Of a stretch of 9,502 nucleotides of DNA, positions 1 through 6,689 are shown piece after piece; the stretch's first letter is position 1, and each line of letters opens with the position of its first letter. Origin of the DNA: Prevotellaceae bacterium. Its GTDB lineage: Bacteria; Bacteroidota; Bacteroidia; Bacteroidales; UBA932. Position numbers and translations under genes: made by a program. Under the pieces are notes generated by a model. That model was not told the DNA's origin, did no database searches, and saw only the letters and a list, made by a program, of their open reading frames with translations. The stretch covers positions 1-9,502 of the forward strand of contig JAIRUB010000058.1 in the NCBI GenBank assembly GCA_031254635.1, written 5' to 3'.

Positions 1-37
1 TAATGTTAATGTGTTAAGGTTTATTCTCTGTTGCGCT

Positions 38-71
38 TTTTCCCAAGTCGGGCATGCCCGACTTGGGAAAA
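38..71. repeat. Perfect 34-bp palindrome
   Basis: The two 17-nt arms, TTTTCCCAAGTCGGGCA and its exact reverse complement, abut with no spacer, so the strand can fold into a long GC-rich hairpin or cruciform with GCATGC at its centre. A weaker outer inverted repeat (9-19 against 73-83, 10 of 11 matching) surrounds it asymmetrically. On both strands the hairpin is followed by AAAA rather than a T run, so it does not look like an ordinary intrinsic terminator. It could be a dispersed intergenic repeat, a binding site, or a structured leader of a leftward gene outside the window; the sequence alone does not decide. Confidence 0.85.
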
Positions 72-183
72 TCCTTAATACATCACAAAGTTAGCATTTA
101 CACAAAATATTTTACACTATCTTTTTAGGGCGGCAGTTAAAGCCGAAGGCGCTATAAGGTTTTATTATTTCAATTACTTTTTG

Positions 184-191
184 TACCTTTG
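184..191 (+). promoter_or_regulatory. Bacteroidota -7 box for the mntA-hepT-LOG unit
   Basis: TACCTTTG matches the Bacteroidota -7 consensus TAnnTTTG and lies 28 nt before the ATG at 220. A clear TTTG -33 element about 20 nt further upstream is not visible; that stretch is only T-rich. I see no other good promoter before the LOG gene, so this one probably drives all three reading frames. Confidence 0.6.
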
Positions 192-219
192 CACATTAAA
201 ATCGATATAAATTAGGTAT

Positions 220-519
220 ATGAATAAAACTTTACTTCATACTATACAATTAAGTTTATCGCAGGCTCCGGTGCAGAAAGCTTGGTTGTTTGGCGCATTT
301 GCCCGAAATGAAGAAACGGTTGAAAGTGATATTGATATATTGGTAGAGTTTATTTCCGGAATGAAAATTAGCCTTTTTGACTATGGAGCGATAGTGTATG
401 ATTTGGAGCAAGCGACGGGATATAAAATTGATTTTGTGCAAGATGGTATGTTCAAATCGTTTGCCCGAAAATCGGTGGGATACGATAAAATTCTGATTTA
501 TGAGAGAAAAACCGCGTGA
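220..519 (+). CDS. mntA: MntA-like minimal nucleotidyltransferase (antitoxin of HepT/MntA type)
   Basis: A 99-residue minimal nucleotidyltransferase of the DNA polymerase beta superfamily. In characterised HEPN/MNT pairs the MntA antitoxin transfers AMP units from ATP to a tyrosine of the HepT RNase and silences it. The GSX10DXD signature is recognisable at residues 25-39 (FGAFARN...ESDID), with metal-binding D37 and D39 and a probable third carboxylate at D71 (YKIDFVQD). The serine of the GS pair is alanine here (A26), which may weaken activity. The length fits the family. The 3' end overlaps the start of the broken hepT frame by 20 nt, the usual overlap in such pairs. Since the toxin partner is destroyed, this is an orphan antitoxin; whether it is still active is unknown. 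Confidence 0.85.
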   Translation: MNKTLLHTIQLSLSQAPVQKAWLFGAFARNEETVESDIDILVEFISGMKISLFDYGAIVYDLEQATGYKIDFVQDGMFKSFARKSVGYDKILIYERKTA

Positions 520-640
520 CTTAGAACGTATGCGTCACGTTTTGGTGCATGGCTATTATGATGCCGATGAAACCATTGTTTGGTAAACTGCTGTTGAGGA
601 TTTGCCAAAATTAAAGATAGGACTGGCAAAATTGCTATGA
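500..640 (+). pseudogene. hepT: hepT (HEPN/DUF86 RNase toxin) remnant with internal deletion and nonsense codon
   Basis: The frame from the ATG at 500 begins MREKPRDLERM, the usual N terminus of HepT toxins, and passes directly into RHVLVHGYYDADETIVW, the C-terminal part that holds the RX4HXY active motif (R at 533, H at 548). Roughly 65-70 codons of the HEPN four-helix body are missing. A TAA stop (584-586) follows, and the same frame then continues for 17 more HepT-like codons (TAVEDLPKLK...) to a TGA at 638-640. So there are two lesions: an in-frame deletion, and a nonsense change where related proteins usually have K or E. The terminal TGA overlaps the next ATG as ATGA, suggesting the ancestral toxin gene was translationally coupled to the downstream gene. 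No functional RNase could be made. Confidence 0.85.
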
Positions 641-1218
641 AAAGAATTTCTGTTTTCTGCGGATCAAGTTCGGGTGTCGATAAGATTTTTGCCGAGCAGG
701 CTTGTCTCTTGGGAAAGACTTTAGCGCAAGGAAATATCGGGCTTGTTTATGGTGGCTCTAATATCGGCCTTATGCGTGAATTGGCTAACGCCGTACTTGA
801 ATACCATGGCGAGGTGATTGGTGTGATGCCGCATTTTATGAAAGAAAAAGAATTGGCGCATAAGAATCTTACCTGCTTAGAAGTGGTAAATACTATGCAA
901 GAACGGAAATCCAGAATGTGCGAATTGTCGGATGGGGCTATTGCTCTGCCGGGCGGTTACGGAACGCTTGACGAACTTTTTGAACTGTTAACCTGGGGAC
1001 AATTAGGCTTGCACCGGAAGCCTGTGGCAATACTCAACACAGGAGGCTACTATAACCATTTGCTGTCGTTTATTCAAACAATGGCTGATAAGGGCTTCGT
1101 ACATGAGGCCAACAAGGCAATGTTACTGACGCACGATGATATTGATACTTTGCTTGACTTGATGTTAACGTATCAAGCGCCGGAGATAAGCAAATGGGAA
1201 AAACATGGAATTAAATGA
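637..1218 (+). CDS. LOG-family nucleoside 5'-monophosphate phosphoribohydrolase
   Basis: A 193-residue protein of the LOG/TIGR00730 family (lysine-decarboxylase-like Rossmann fold). Characterised members hydrolyse cytokinin riboside 5'-monophosphate or other purine nucleoside 5'-monophosphates to free base and ribose 5-phosphate. It has the N-terminal FCGSS nucleotide-binding strand (residues 7-11), YGGSNIGLM (38-46), the catalytic-region MQERKSRM (87-94), and the diagnostic PGGYGTLDE (105-113). Length is normal and no residue I can check is missing. The ATG overlaps the TGA of the hepT remnant (ATGA) and I see no promoter between them, so it is probably transcribed from the mntA promoter. 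It faces the ATPase gene tail to tail with a 25-nt gap and no hairpin terminator. Substrate in this organism is not shown; 'lysine decarboxylase' labels for this family are misnomers. Confidence 0.92.
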   Translation: MKRISVFCGSSSGVDKIFAEQACLLGKTLAQGNIGLVYGGSNIGLMRELANAVLEYHGEVIGVMPHFMKEKELAHKNLTCLEVVNTMQERKSRMCELSDGAIALPGGYGTLDELFELLTWGQLGLHRKPVAILNTGGYYNHLLSFIQTMADKGFVHEANKAMLLTHDDIDTLLDLMLTYQAPEISKWEKHGIK

Positions 1219-1243
1219 TTTAAAAATAAGAGGTAATTATAAA

Positions 1244-2491
1244 TTATCCTAAGAACATGGCTGCATGGACAGCTATGGTTTTATTATCAAAATATTTTGT
1301 TTCTTCATCGTTTGAAAGTAGAAATGCTTTTTTTATAGGTTTATCCACTATTTCTTCCAATCCAAAAAGATGTTTGGCATCAACTTTATTTACTTTATTT
1401 GCCATTTTTATTTCAAAAGCATAGTAGTAATTCGGGAACTCTAATAACAAATCAATTTCCTTTCCATCATGAGTTCGTAAAAACGAAAATTGAACAAGAG
1501 ACAGCTCATTTTTTGCTTGTTTAAACATTTCGGCAATCATCGCACTTTCAAATTCTTTCCCTGTCATTCCGCCTCGTTTACGCAAAACAGCCTGTATAAT
1601 TCCCTGGTCTATATAATGCACCTTTGAAGTTTTTACCAAGCGTTTATTTTGATTTTTTGACCAAGCCGGCAGTACAATGGCCTGATAGCTTATTTCAAAA
1701 TACTTGATATACCGTTGCACGGTCTTTATGTTAACTCCCAATTGTTTAGCTATAGAAGACGCATTAATAAGATTTCCCGTATTCAATGCTATATATTGCT
1801 GTAATTTTATAAAAGGCCCCAAATCACGAAAAGAAGCTAAATCGCGAATATCTCTTTCCAAGTATGTACGCACATAGTTATGCAACCAATTGAATTTATC
1901 CTCCTCATTGGAATCATCTTCGCTTATAGCCGGGAAACCTCCATATTTCAGATAATGGGAAAAGGCTTTTAACTTTTCGCTTCTGCATTTATCCAACAAA
2001 AAAGAAGGTAAATAGTCATCAGACGCTTCATTTTTTAATAATTGTTGAAATAAAGAGTCGGATACGGTATCATTCCAATTTTTGGTTTGTAGTTCGGGTA
2101 ATGTAAGCGGATACATTTCTACAATTGAGCATCTTCCGGCCAAACTCTCTCGCACCTTTTCCATCAGCAGTAATTGACTTGAACCTAACAGCACATAATG
2201 CGGTTCATCAAATTGGTCATAGGCAGCTTTAATACTTTCAATGATGCGCGGTTCTTTCTGGATTTCATCCAATAATGCATTAGGATGTAATTTTGCCCAC
2301 TGGTGTGCTGTAAGGTTAAGGTAGCTCTTACTCGTAACAGGGTCTTCGATAGATATATATTCGTACTCCGGAAAGGCTTCTTTTACCAAAGTGGTTTTAC
2401 CTGTTTGGCGTGCACCCGTGAGTATCAATATCCTACCAAATTTGGAATGAGTTTTTTGTTGTATGTAGGATATTATTTTCCTGTTTTTCAT
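1244..2491 (-). CDS. AAA_14/DUF4143 P-loop ATPase with C-terminal nuclease-like fold
   Basis: A 415-residue protein of the widespread AAA_14 plus DUF4143 ATPase family, whose cellular role is not established. Walker A is GARQTGKT (residues 26-33), Walker B is ALLDEIQ (72-78, with D75 and E76), and a sensor-like strand YVLLGSSQ follows at 99-106. The family's TYLERDIRDL segment is at 209-218, a helix-turn-helix-like stretch (SSIAKQLGVNIKTVQRY) at 245-261, and the DUF4143 C terminus shows E315, HDGKEIDLL (341-349) and FEIK (359-362), resembling the E-D-EXK layout of restriction-endonuclease-like folds. The start at 2491 fits a promoter ending about 25 nt upstream. It is monocistronic and intact. 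Such genes are often multicopy and patchily distributed in Bacteroidota; a link to mobility or defence is speculation. Confidence 0.88.
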   Translation of the reverse strand: MKNRKIISYIQQKTHSKFGRILILTGARQTGKTTLVKEAFPEYEYISIEDPVTSKSYLNLTAHQWAKLHPNALLDEIQKEPRIIESIKAAYDQFDEPHYVLLGSSQLLLMEKVRESLAGRCSIVEMYPLTLPELQTKNWNDTVSDSLFQQLLKNEASDDYLPSFLLDKCRSEKLKAFSHYLKYGGFPAISEDDSNEEDKFNWLHNYVRTYLERDIRDLASFRDLGPFIKLQQYIALNTGNLINASSIAKQLGVNIKTVQRYIKYFEISYQAIVLPAWSKNQNKRLVKTSKVHYIDQGIIQAVLRKRGGMTGKEFESAMIAEMFKQAKNELSLVQFSFLRTHDGKEIDLLLEFPNYYYAFEIKMANKVNKVDAKHLFGLEEIVDKPIKKAFLLSNDEETKYFDNKTIAVHAAMFLG

Positions 2492-2516
2492 CGGAAAAAA
2501 TATTGAAATTCGACAG

Positions 2517-2548
2517 CAAAGGTACTGTATTTTTATATAAATTCCAAA
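2517..2548 (-). promoter_or_regulatory. Promoter of the AAA_14/DUF4143 ATPase gene
   Basis: Reading the minus strand, TTTG (complement of 2545-2548, the -33 element) is followed after 20 nt by TACCTTTG (complement of 2517-2524, a consensus -7 box). The spacing is the expected Bacteroidota value. The start codon lies 25 nt beyond the -7 box. The -33 element sits inside the first copy of a duplicated 23-nt element, so a protein bound there would affect initiation. Confidence 0.75.
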
Positions 2549-2594
2549 TATTACGCCAAAAAATGGAATTTAATTCCAAATATTACGCCAAAAA
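2540..2594. repeat. Two direct copies of a 23-nt element flanking a 15-nt palindrome
   Basis: An identical 23-nt sequence with core TTCCAAATATTACGCC occurs at 2540-2562 and 2572-2594, 32 nt apart (about three helical turns). A palindrome TGGAATT-T-AATTCCA spans 2564-2578 and links the copies, so the AATTCCA unit is present three times, once inverted. The first copy covers the -33 element of the ATPase promoter. The arrangement resembles an operator array, but a chance duplication or slippage product is possible. Confidence 0.8.
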
Positions 2595-2606
2595 TCGTTA
2601 ATCATT

Positions 2607-2642
2607 AAAAAAAGCCTTCCCGCTACCCACAACGGAAAGGCC
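2607..2642 (-). terminator. Intrinsic terminator of the tRNA-Glu/rpsT unit
   Basis: On the minus strand, GCCTTTCCG and CGGGAAGGC pair as a 9-bp stem with one G-U pair around a 10-nt loop, immediately followed by seven T residues. It begins about 30 nt after the rpsT stop codon, where a terminator is expected. Confidence 0.9.
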
Positions 2643-2672
2643 TGATATGCTTTAATATGTGATGCGCTTGGA

Positions 2673-2930
2673 TTAAGCGGTCAATTTGTTTACGTGTAAA
2701 GCTAAGCTGCTCTTTAGGTTAGCAGCCTTATTCTTATGAATAACGTTAATCTTGGCAAGTTTATCTAACATAGCGCTTACCTTGGGAAGCATAGCGGTAG
2801 CAGCATCTTTTTCGGATAAGGCACGCAAGGTGCGAACGGCATTACGGGTTGTGCGGGCATAATACTTGTTGTGTACACGGCGAGTCTCGCTTTGACGATG
2901 ACGTTTTTCAGCTGATTTATGGTTAGCCAT
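2673..2930 (-). CDS. rpsT: Small ribosomal subunit protein bS20
   Basis: An 85-residue, strongly basic protein beginning MANHKSAEKR, the standard start of bS20, which binds 16S rRNA early in 30S assembly. The C-terminal signature INVIHKNKAANLKSSLA (residues 61-77) is also characteristic. Length is normal for the family. The start lies only 21 nt downstream of the CCA end of the tRNA-Glu gene on the same strand, and no separate promoter fits in that gap, so the mRNA is probably released by processing of a joint tRNA-mRNA transcript. An intrinsic terminator follows the gene. Confidence 0.98.
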   Translation of the reverse strand: MANHKSAEKRHRQSETRRVHNKYYARTTRNAVRTLRALSEKDAATAMLPKVSAMLDKLAKINVIHKNKAANLKSSLALHVNKLTA

Positions 2931-2951
2931 ATTTTTTTGTTTAATTGTTTA

Positions 2952-3026
2952 TGGTAGTCCGTAGGGGATTCGAACCCCTATGGCAAGAATGAAAATCTTG
3001 AATCCTAACCCTTAGATGAACGGACC
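2952..3026 (-). tRNA. tRNA-Glu (anticodon TTC)
   Basis: The minus strand folds as a complete 75-nt tRNA. The acceptor stem is GGTCCGT with ACGGACT (one G-U closing pair). The anticodon stem CAAGA/TCTTG carries loop TTTTCAT, giving anticodon TTC, which reads GAA/GAG. The T arm is AGGGG-TTCGAAT-CCCCT, and the discriminator A and CCA end are encoded. It is transcribed ahead of rpsT from a promoter about 20 nt upstream of its 5' end. Confidence 0.97.
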
Positions 3027-3045
3027 ATTGTTTATTTTGGGGCTG

Positions 3046-3078
3046 CAAAGCTAAAGATTTTTTTTTAATTCTACAAAA
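3046..3078 (-). promoter_or_regulatory. Promoter of the tRNA-Glu/rpsT unit
   Basis: On the minus strand a TTTTG -33 element (complement of 3074-3078) is followed after 20 nt by TAGCTTTG (complement of 3046-3053), matching TAnnTTTG. The tRNA begins 19 nt beyond the -7 box, leaving a short 5' leader for RNase P. The lepA promoter lies back to back with this one. Confidence 0.82.
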
Positions 3079-3106
3079 TTTTTCTGTAAATCTGTAGAAT
3101 TTCCAC

Positions 3107-3114
3107 TATATTTG
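3107..3114 (+). promoter_or_regulatory. -7 box of lepA, giving a predicted leaderless mRNA
   Basis: TATATTTG matches TAnnTTTG. Only five bases (CACCC) separate it from the lepA ATG at 3120, so transcription should begin at or within a base or two of the start codon. The -33 region (about 3080-3086, TTTTCTG) is a weak match and lies next to the -33 element of the divergent tRNA-Glu/rpsT promoter. Confidence 0.72.
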
Positions 3115-3119
3115 CACCC

Positions 3120-4907
3120 ATGAAAAATATTCGAAATTTTTGTATAATAGCACATATTGATCATGGTAAGAGTACATTAGCTGACCGTTTGTTGGAATTA
3201 ACCAATACCCTTACCTCCCGGGAAATGGAATCTCAGGTGTTGGATTCTATGGATTTGGAAAAGGAAAAAGGCATTACTATTAAAAGTCACGCTATCCAAA
3301 TGCAGTACCAGCATAACGGTGAGCAATATACATTAAATTTGATTGATACGCCGGGGCACGTTGACTTTTCCTACGAGGTGTCGCGCGCTATTGCTTCCTG
3401 CGAGGGGGCTTTATTGGTTGTGGATGCCACACAAGGTATTCAAGCTCAAACAATTTCGAATTTATATTTAGCTTTGGGGCACGACTTGCAAATCATTCCT
3501 ATCCTTAATAAAATTGATATGGAAGCAGCCATGATTGAGGAAGTGAAGGATCAAATCATTGATTTGCTTGGCTGTGAAGAGGAAGAAATTCTTTGTGTAA
3601 GCGCAAAAACAGGTTTGAATGTGGAGCAAGTCCTGCCAGCCATACTGGAACGTATCCCAGCCCCTGTGGGTGGTGAGGATGCTCCGCTGCAAGCTTTGAT
3701 TTTCGACTCGGTATTTAACTCGTTCCGGGGAATTATTGCTTATTTTAAGGTAGTAAACGGTATTATCCGTAAAGGTGATAAGGTGAAATTTTTTAATACA
3801 GGCAAAGAATATGTAGCCGACGAGGTGGGTATTCTTCAGTTGAAGATGTGTCCGCGCGACGAGGTTCGTACCGGCGACGTGGGTTATATTATTTCAGGAA
3901 TAAAAACCGCCGTTGAGGTAAAAGTGGGCGATACCATTACTCATGTAGAGCGTTTTTGTGCTAACGCTATATCGGGCTTCGAAGAAGTGAAACCAATGGT
4001 ATTTGCCGGTCTTTATCCGGTAGAAGCTGACGACTATGAAGATTTGCGCATTTCTATTGAAAAATTACAGTTGAATGATGCTTCGCTGACCTTTGTGCCG
4101 GAGTCATCATTGGCGCTTGGCTTCGGTTTCCGTTGCGGTTTCTTGGGTCTGCTGCACATGGAAATTATTCAGGAACGCCTGTACCGTGAGTTCGACATGG
4201 ACGTGATTACCACCGTGCCTAACGTATCTTATCATGTTTATACTACTCAGGGAGAGATAATTGAGGTACACAATCCATCGGGCTTGCCCGCACCCACTCT
4301 GATTGACCGTATTGAAGAGCCATATATCAAAGCGCAGATTATTACCAAGACAGAATATTACGGACAGGTAATGAAACTTTGCTTAGACAAGCGTGGCGTG
4401 CTTAAAGGCGAACATTACCTTACAAGTGAACGGGTGGAGTTGACCTTTGATATGCCCTTAGCCGAAATTGTGTTTGACTTTTACGATAAGTTGAAAAGTT
4501 GCTCACGTGGTTATGCCTCGTTCGATTACCATATCAACAACTTTGCGCAAGCCGATTTGGCGAAGCTCGATATCCTGCTCAACGGCGAACAGGTTGACGC
4601 GCTTTCCTGCCTAATTCACAAGGGTAATGCTTATGATTTTGGTCGCAAAATGTGTGAAAAGCTCAAAGAACTGATACCCCGCCAACAATTCGATATTGCC
4701 ATACAGGCTGCCATCGGGGCGAAAATTATTGCACGTGAAACCATAAAAGCTTTACGTAAAGATGTAACTGCCAAATGCTACGGCGGAGATATTACACGTA
4801 AACGTAAACTTCTTGAAAAACAGAAGAAAGGGAAAAAACGTATGCGCCAGGTAGGTAATGTCGAGGTGCCGCAACAGGCATTTTTGGCAGTACTGAAGTT
4901 GGATTAG
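3120..4907 (+). CDS. lepA: Elongation factor 4 (LepA), ribosomal GTPase
   Basis: A 595-residue translational GTPase, full length for EF4/LepA, which acts on the ribosome and is reported to influence elongation and 30S biogenesis. The GTP-binding motifs are intact: G1 AHIDHGKST (residues 11-19), G2 in KGITIKS (50-56), G3 DTPGH (76-80) and G4 NKID (130-133). Domain II follows, then EF-G-like domains with GFRCGFLGLLHMEI, and the LepA-specific C-terminal domain ending with CYGGDITRKRKLL and a basic KKGKKRMRQVG tail. The MKNIRNFCIIAHIDHG start is the family's usual one. It diverges from the tRNA-Glu/rpsT unit and appears to have its own leaderless promoter. No clear intrinsic terminator follows it. 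Confidence 0.98.
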   Translation: MKNIRNFCIIAHIDHGKSTLADRLLELTNTLTSREMESQVLDSMDLEKEKGITIKSHAIQMQYQHNGEQYTLNLIDTPGHVDFSYEVSRAIASCEGALLVVDATQGIQAQTISNLYLALGHDLQIIPILNKIDMEAAMIEEVKDQIIDLLGCEEEEILCVSAKTGLNVEQVLPAILERIPAPVGGEDAPLQALIFDSVFNSFRGIIAYFKVVNGIIRKGDKVKFFNTGKEYVADEVGILQLKMCPRDEVRTGDVGYIISGIKTAVEVKVGDTITHVERFCANAISGFEEVKPMVFAGLYPVEADDYEDLRISIEKLQLNDASLTFVPESSLALGFGFRCGFLGLLHMEIIQERLYREFDMDVITTVPNVSYHVYTTQGEIIEVHNPSGLPAPTLIDRIEEPYIKAQIITKTEYYGQVMKLCLDKRGVLKGEHYLTSERVELTFDMPLAEIVFDFYDKLKSCSRGYASFDYHINNFAQADLAKLDILLNGEQVDALSCLIHKGNAYDFGRKMCEKLKELIPRQQFDIAIQAAIGAKIIARETIKALRKDVTAKCYGGDITRKRKLLEKQKKGKKRMRQVGNVEVPQQAFLAVLKLD

Positions 4908-4948
4908 GGGAGTGCAAAGGTAAACATTTTATTCAAAAACTCAAGTAG

Positions 4949-4985
4949 TTATAATTAATCATTAATCACTATTCATTAATTATAA
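4949..4985. repeat. 11-bp AT-only inverted repeat upstream of pyrG
   Basis: TTATAATTAAT (4949-4959) and its exact complement ATTAATTATAA (4975-4985) enclose a 15-nt spacer. There are no G-C pairs in the arms and no T run after it, so it would be a poor terminator for lepA. It covers the place where the -33 element of the pyrG promoter should be, so an operator role is possible; simple AT-rich composition is an alternative. Confidence 0.6.
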
Positions 4986-4994
4986 AAAATTGCT

Positions 4995-5002
4995 TATCTT
5001 TG
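4995..5002 (+). promoter_or_regulatory. -7 box of pyrG
   Basis: TATCTTTG fits TAnnTTTG and lies 19 nt before the pyrG ATG at 5022, implying a leader of about 15 nt. No good TTTG -33 match is visible 19-21 nt upstream; the inverted repeat at 4949-4985 occupies that position. Confidence 0.68.
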
Positions 5003-5021
5003 TAGTTTATATTCATCCATA

Positions 5022-6629
5022 ATGAAAACTAAGTATGTATTTGTATTAGGTGGAGTTACCTCTTCCTTAGGGAAAGGCATTATTTCTGCCTCTTTGGCTA
5101 AATTATTGCAAGCGCGAGGGTTACGCGTTACTATTCAAAAATTCGACCCTTATATTAATGTTGACCCGGGAACCTTAAATCCTCTTGAGCATGGGGAATG
5201 CTATGTAACTGAGGACGGTGGGGAAACCGACCTCGACCTTGGGCATTATGAGCGTTTCCTGAATGTTTCTACTTCTAGAGCCAATAATGTTACTACCGGC
5301 AAGATTTATCAAACAGTTATTCAGAAGGAGCGCGAAGGCGCTTTTCTTGGTAAAACTGTACAGGTTGTGCCGCATATCACCGATGAAATCAAACGCCGCA
5401 TGATGCTCTTGGCGAAAACCGGCAACTACGATGTGGTAATTAGTGAAATTGGTGGCACAGTAGGCGACATTGAATCACAGCCCTTTGTGGAAGCCATTCG
5501 TCAATTGCAGTGGGAACTTGATGATGAAGATTGTGCGATACTGCACTTGACTTTGTTGCCCTTCCTAAATGCAGCTAAAGAATTGAAGACAAAGCCTACC
5601 CAACATAGTGTGCGTATGCTACAGCAAAACGGTTTGCAACCCGATATTATTGTATGTCGGACAGAACATCACGTAACACCTGATATTCGCAAAAAAATTG
5701 CGCTCTTTTGTAATGTAAAACCTAATGCGGTAATCGAATCAATTGATGCCAAAAGTATTTACGAGGTGCCGATAATGATGATGGAAGAGAAGTTGGATGA
5801 AATTGTAATCAATAAATTACAATTAAAGGCCGCTAAAAAGCCAGAATTAACCGAATGGAAAAAATTTTTGGATAAGCTGCAAAATCCAAAAACCAATGTA
5901 AATATTGCTTTGGTGGGAAAATATGTAGAGTTGCAGGATGCTTATAAATCTATTCTTGAAGCTTTTATCCATGCGGGTGCCACCAATGAATGCAAGGTAT
6001 GTGTGCATTATGTGCACAGCGAACATATTACATCCGATAACGTGGCTGAAAAATTAAGTAATATGCATGCTGTCCTTGTGGCGCCGGGTTTTGGCGAGCG
6101 GGGCACTGAGGGAAAAATTATTGCAGCGAATTATGCGCGTGTACACAAGGTGCCTTTTTTAGGTATCTGTATGGGTATGCAAATGGCAGTGATAGAATAT
6201 GCCCGCAATGTGTTGGAATATAAGGAAGCAACGACTACTGAAATTAATCCTTCTTCTAAATATCCTGTAATTGACTTGATGGAAGACCAAAAACGATTGA
6301 CGATTAAGGGTGGTACTATGCGCTTGGGCGTTTATGAATGTTTGTTGAAGAAAGATTCATTGGTATATAAAATTTATGGTAAAGAGCAATTACACGAGCG
6401 CCATCGCCACCGTTATGAGTTGAATAATGTGTATGTGGAAGAATTGGAACGTAAAGGATTATATGCTGTTGGAACAAATACGGAAACCGGTTTGGTAGAG
6501 ATTGTCGAAATGAAAGACCATCCGTTTTTTATCGGTGTGCAATTCCATCCCGAATTGAAAAGTACGGTAGAAAACCCGCATCCGCTCTTTGTCGCATTTA
6601 TGAAAGCGGCATTGGAATATAAACAATAG
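5022..6629 (+). CDS. pyrG: CTP synthase (glutamine-hydrolysing)
   Basis: A 535-residue, full-length CTP synthase, which makes CTP from UTP, ATP and glutamine in the last step of pyrimidine nucleotide synthesis. The N-terminal synthetase domain (about 1-270) begins KYVFVLGGVTSSLGKG with P-loop K18, followed by the nearly invariant DPYINVDPGTLNP (42-54) and DGGETDLDLGHYERF (65-79). The C-terminal class I glutaminase domain (about 290-535) holds the oxyanion-region GFGERGTEGK (356-365), nucleophile C383 in GICMGMQ, and the H509/E511 pair in FHPE. All catalytic residues I can check are present. It has a promoter 19 nt upstream, and the GMP synthetase gene follows after 60 nt on the same strand, probably in one transcript; the two genes together supply CTP and GMP. 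Confidence 0.98.
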   Translation: MKTKYVFVLGGVTSSLGKGIISASLAKLLQARGLRVTIQKFDPYINVDPGTLNPLEHGECYVTEDGGETDLDLGHYERFLNVSTSRANNVTTGKIYQTVIQKEREGAFLGKTVQVVPHITDEIKRRMMLLAKTGNYDVVISEIGGTVGDIESQPFVEAIRQLQWELDDEDCAILHLTLLPFLNAAKELKTKPTQHSVRMLQQNGLQPDIIVCRTEHHVTPDIRKKIALFCNVKPNAVIESIDAKSIYEVPIMMMEEKLDEIVINKLQLKAAKKPELTEWKKFLDKLQNPKTNVNIALVGKYVELQDAYKSILEAFIHAGATNECKVCVHYVHSEHITSDNVAEKLSNMHAVLVAPGFGERGTEGKIIAANYARVHKVPFLGICMGMQMAVIEYARNVLEYKEATTTEINPSSKYPVIDLMEDQKRLTIKGGTMRLGVYECLLKKDSLVYKIYGKEQLHERHRHRYELNNVYVEELERKGLYAVGTNTETGLVEIVEMKDHPFFIGVQFHPELKSTVENPHPLFVAFMKAALEYKQ

Positions 6630-6689
6630 TTAATAAGTTAATTAATAGTAATCCGTAAACTTGTAAATTCATAAGCTAAAAATATATTT

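Noticed and set aside
129..154. GC-rich patch GGGCGGCAG...CCGAAGGCGCT in the left spacer as an RNA gene or terminator
   Set aside because: Only very short stems (4 bp or less) can be formed and no T run follows.
1244..2491. The DUF4143 ATPase as a transposase or part of an insertion sequence
   Set aside because: No terminal inverted repeats or target duplications flank it, and its domains are those of an AAA_14 ATPase.
4915..4922. Minus-strand TACCTTTG that could be an antisense promoter into lepA
   Set aside because: No -33 TTTG at the proper distance and no minus-strand gene downstream; a single 8-nt match in this composition is weak.
4949..4985. Intrinsic terminator for lepA
   Set aside because: The stem has only A-T pairs and is followed by A residues, not T, on the plus strand.
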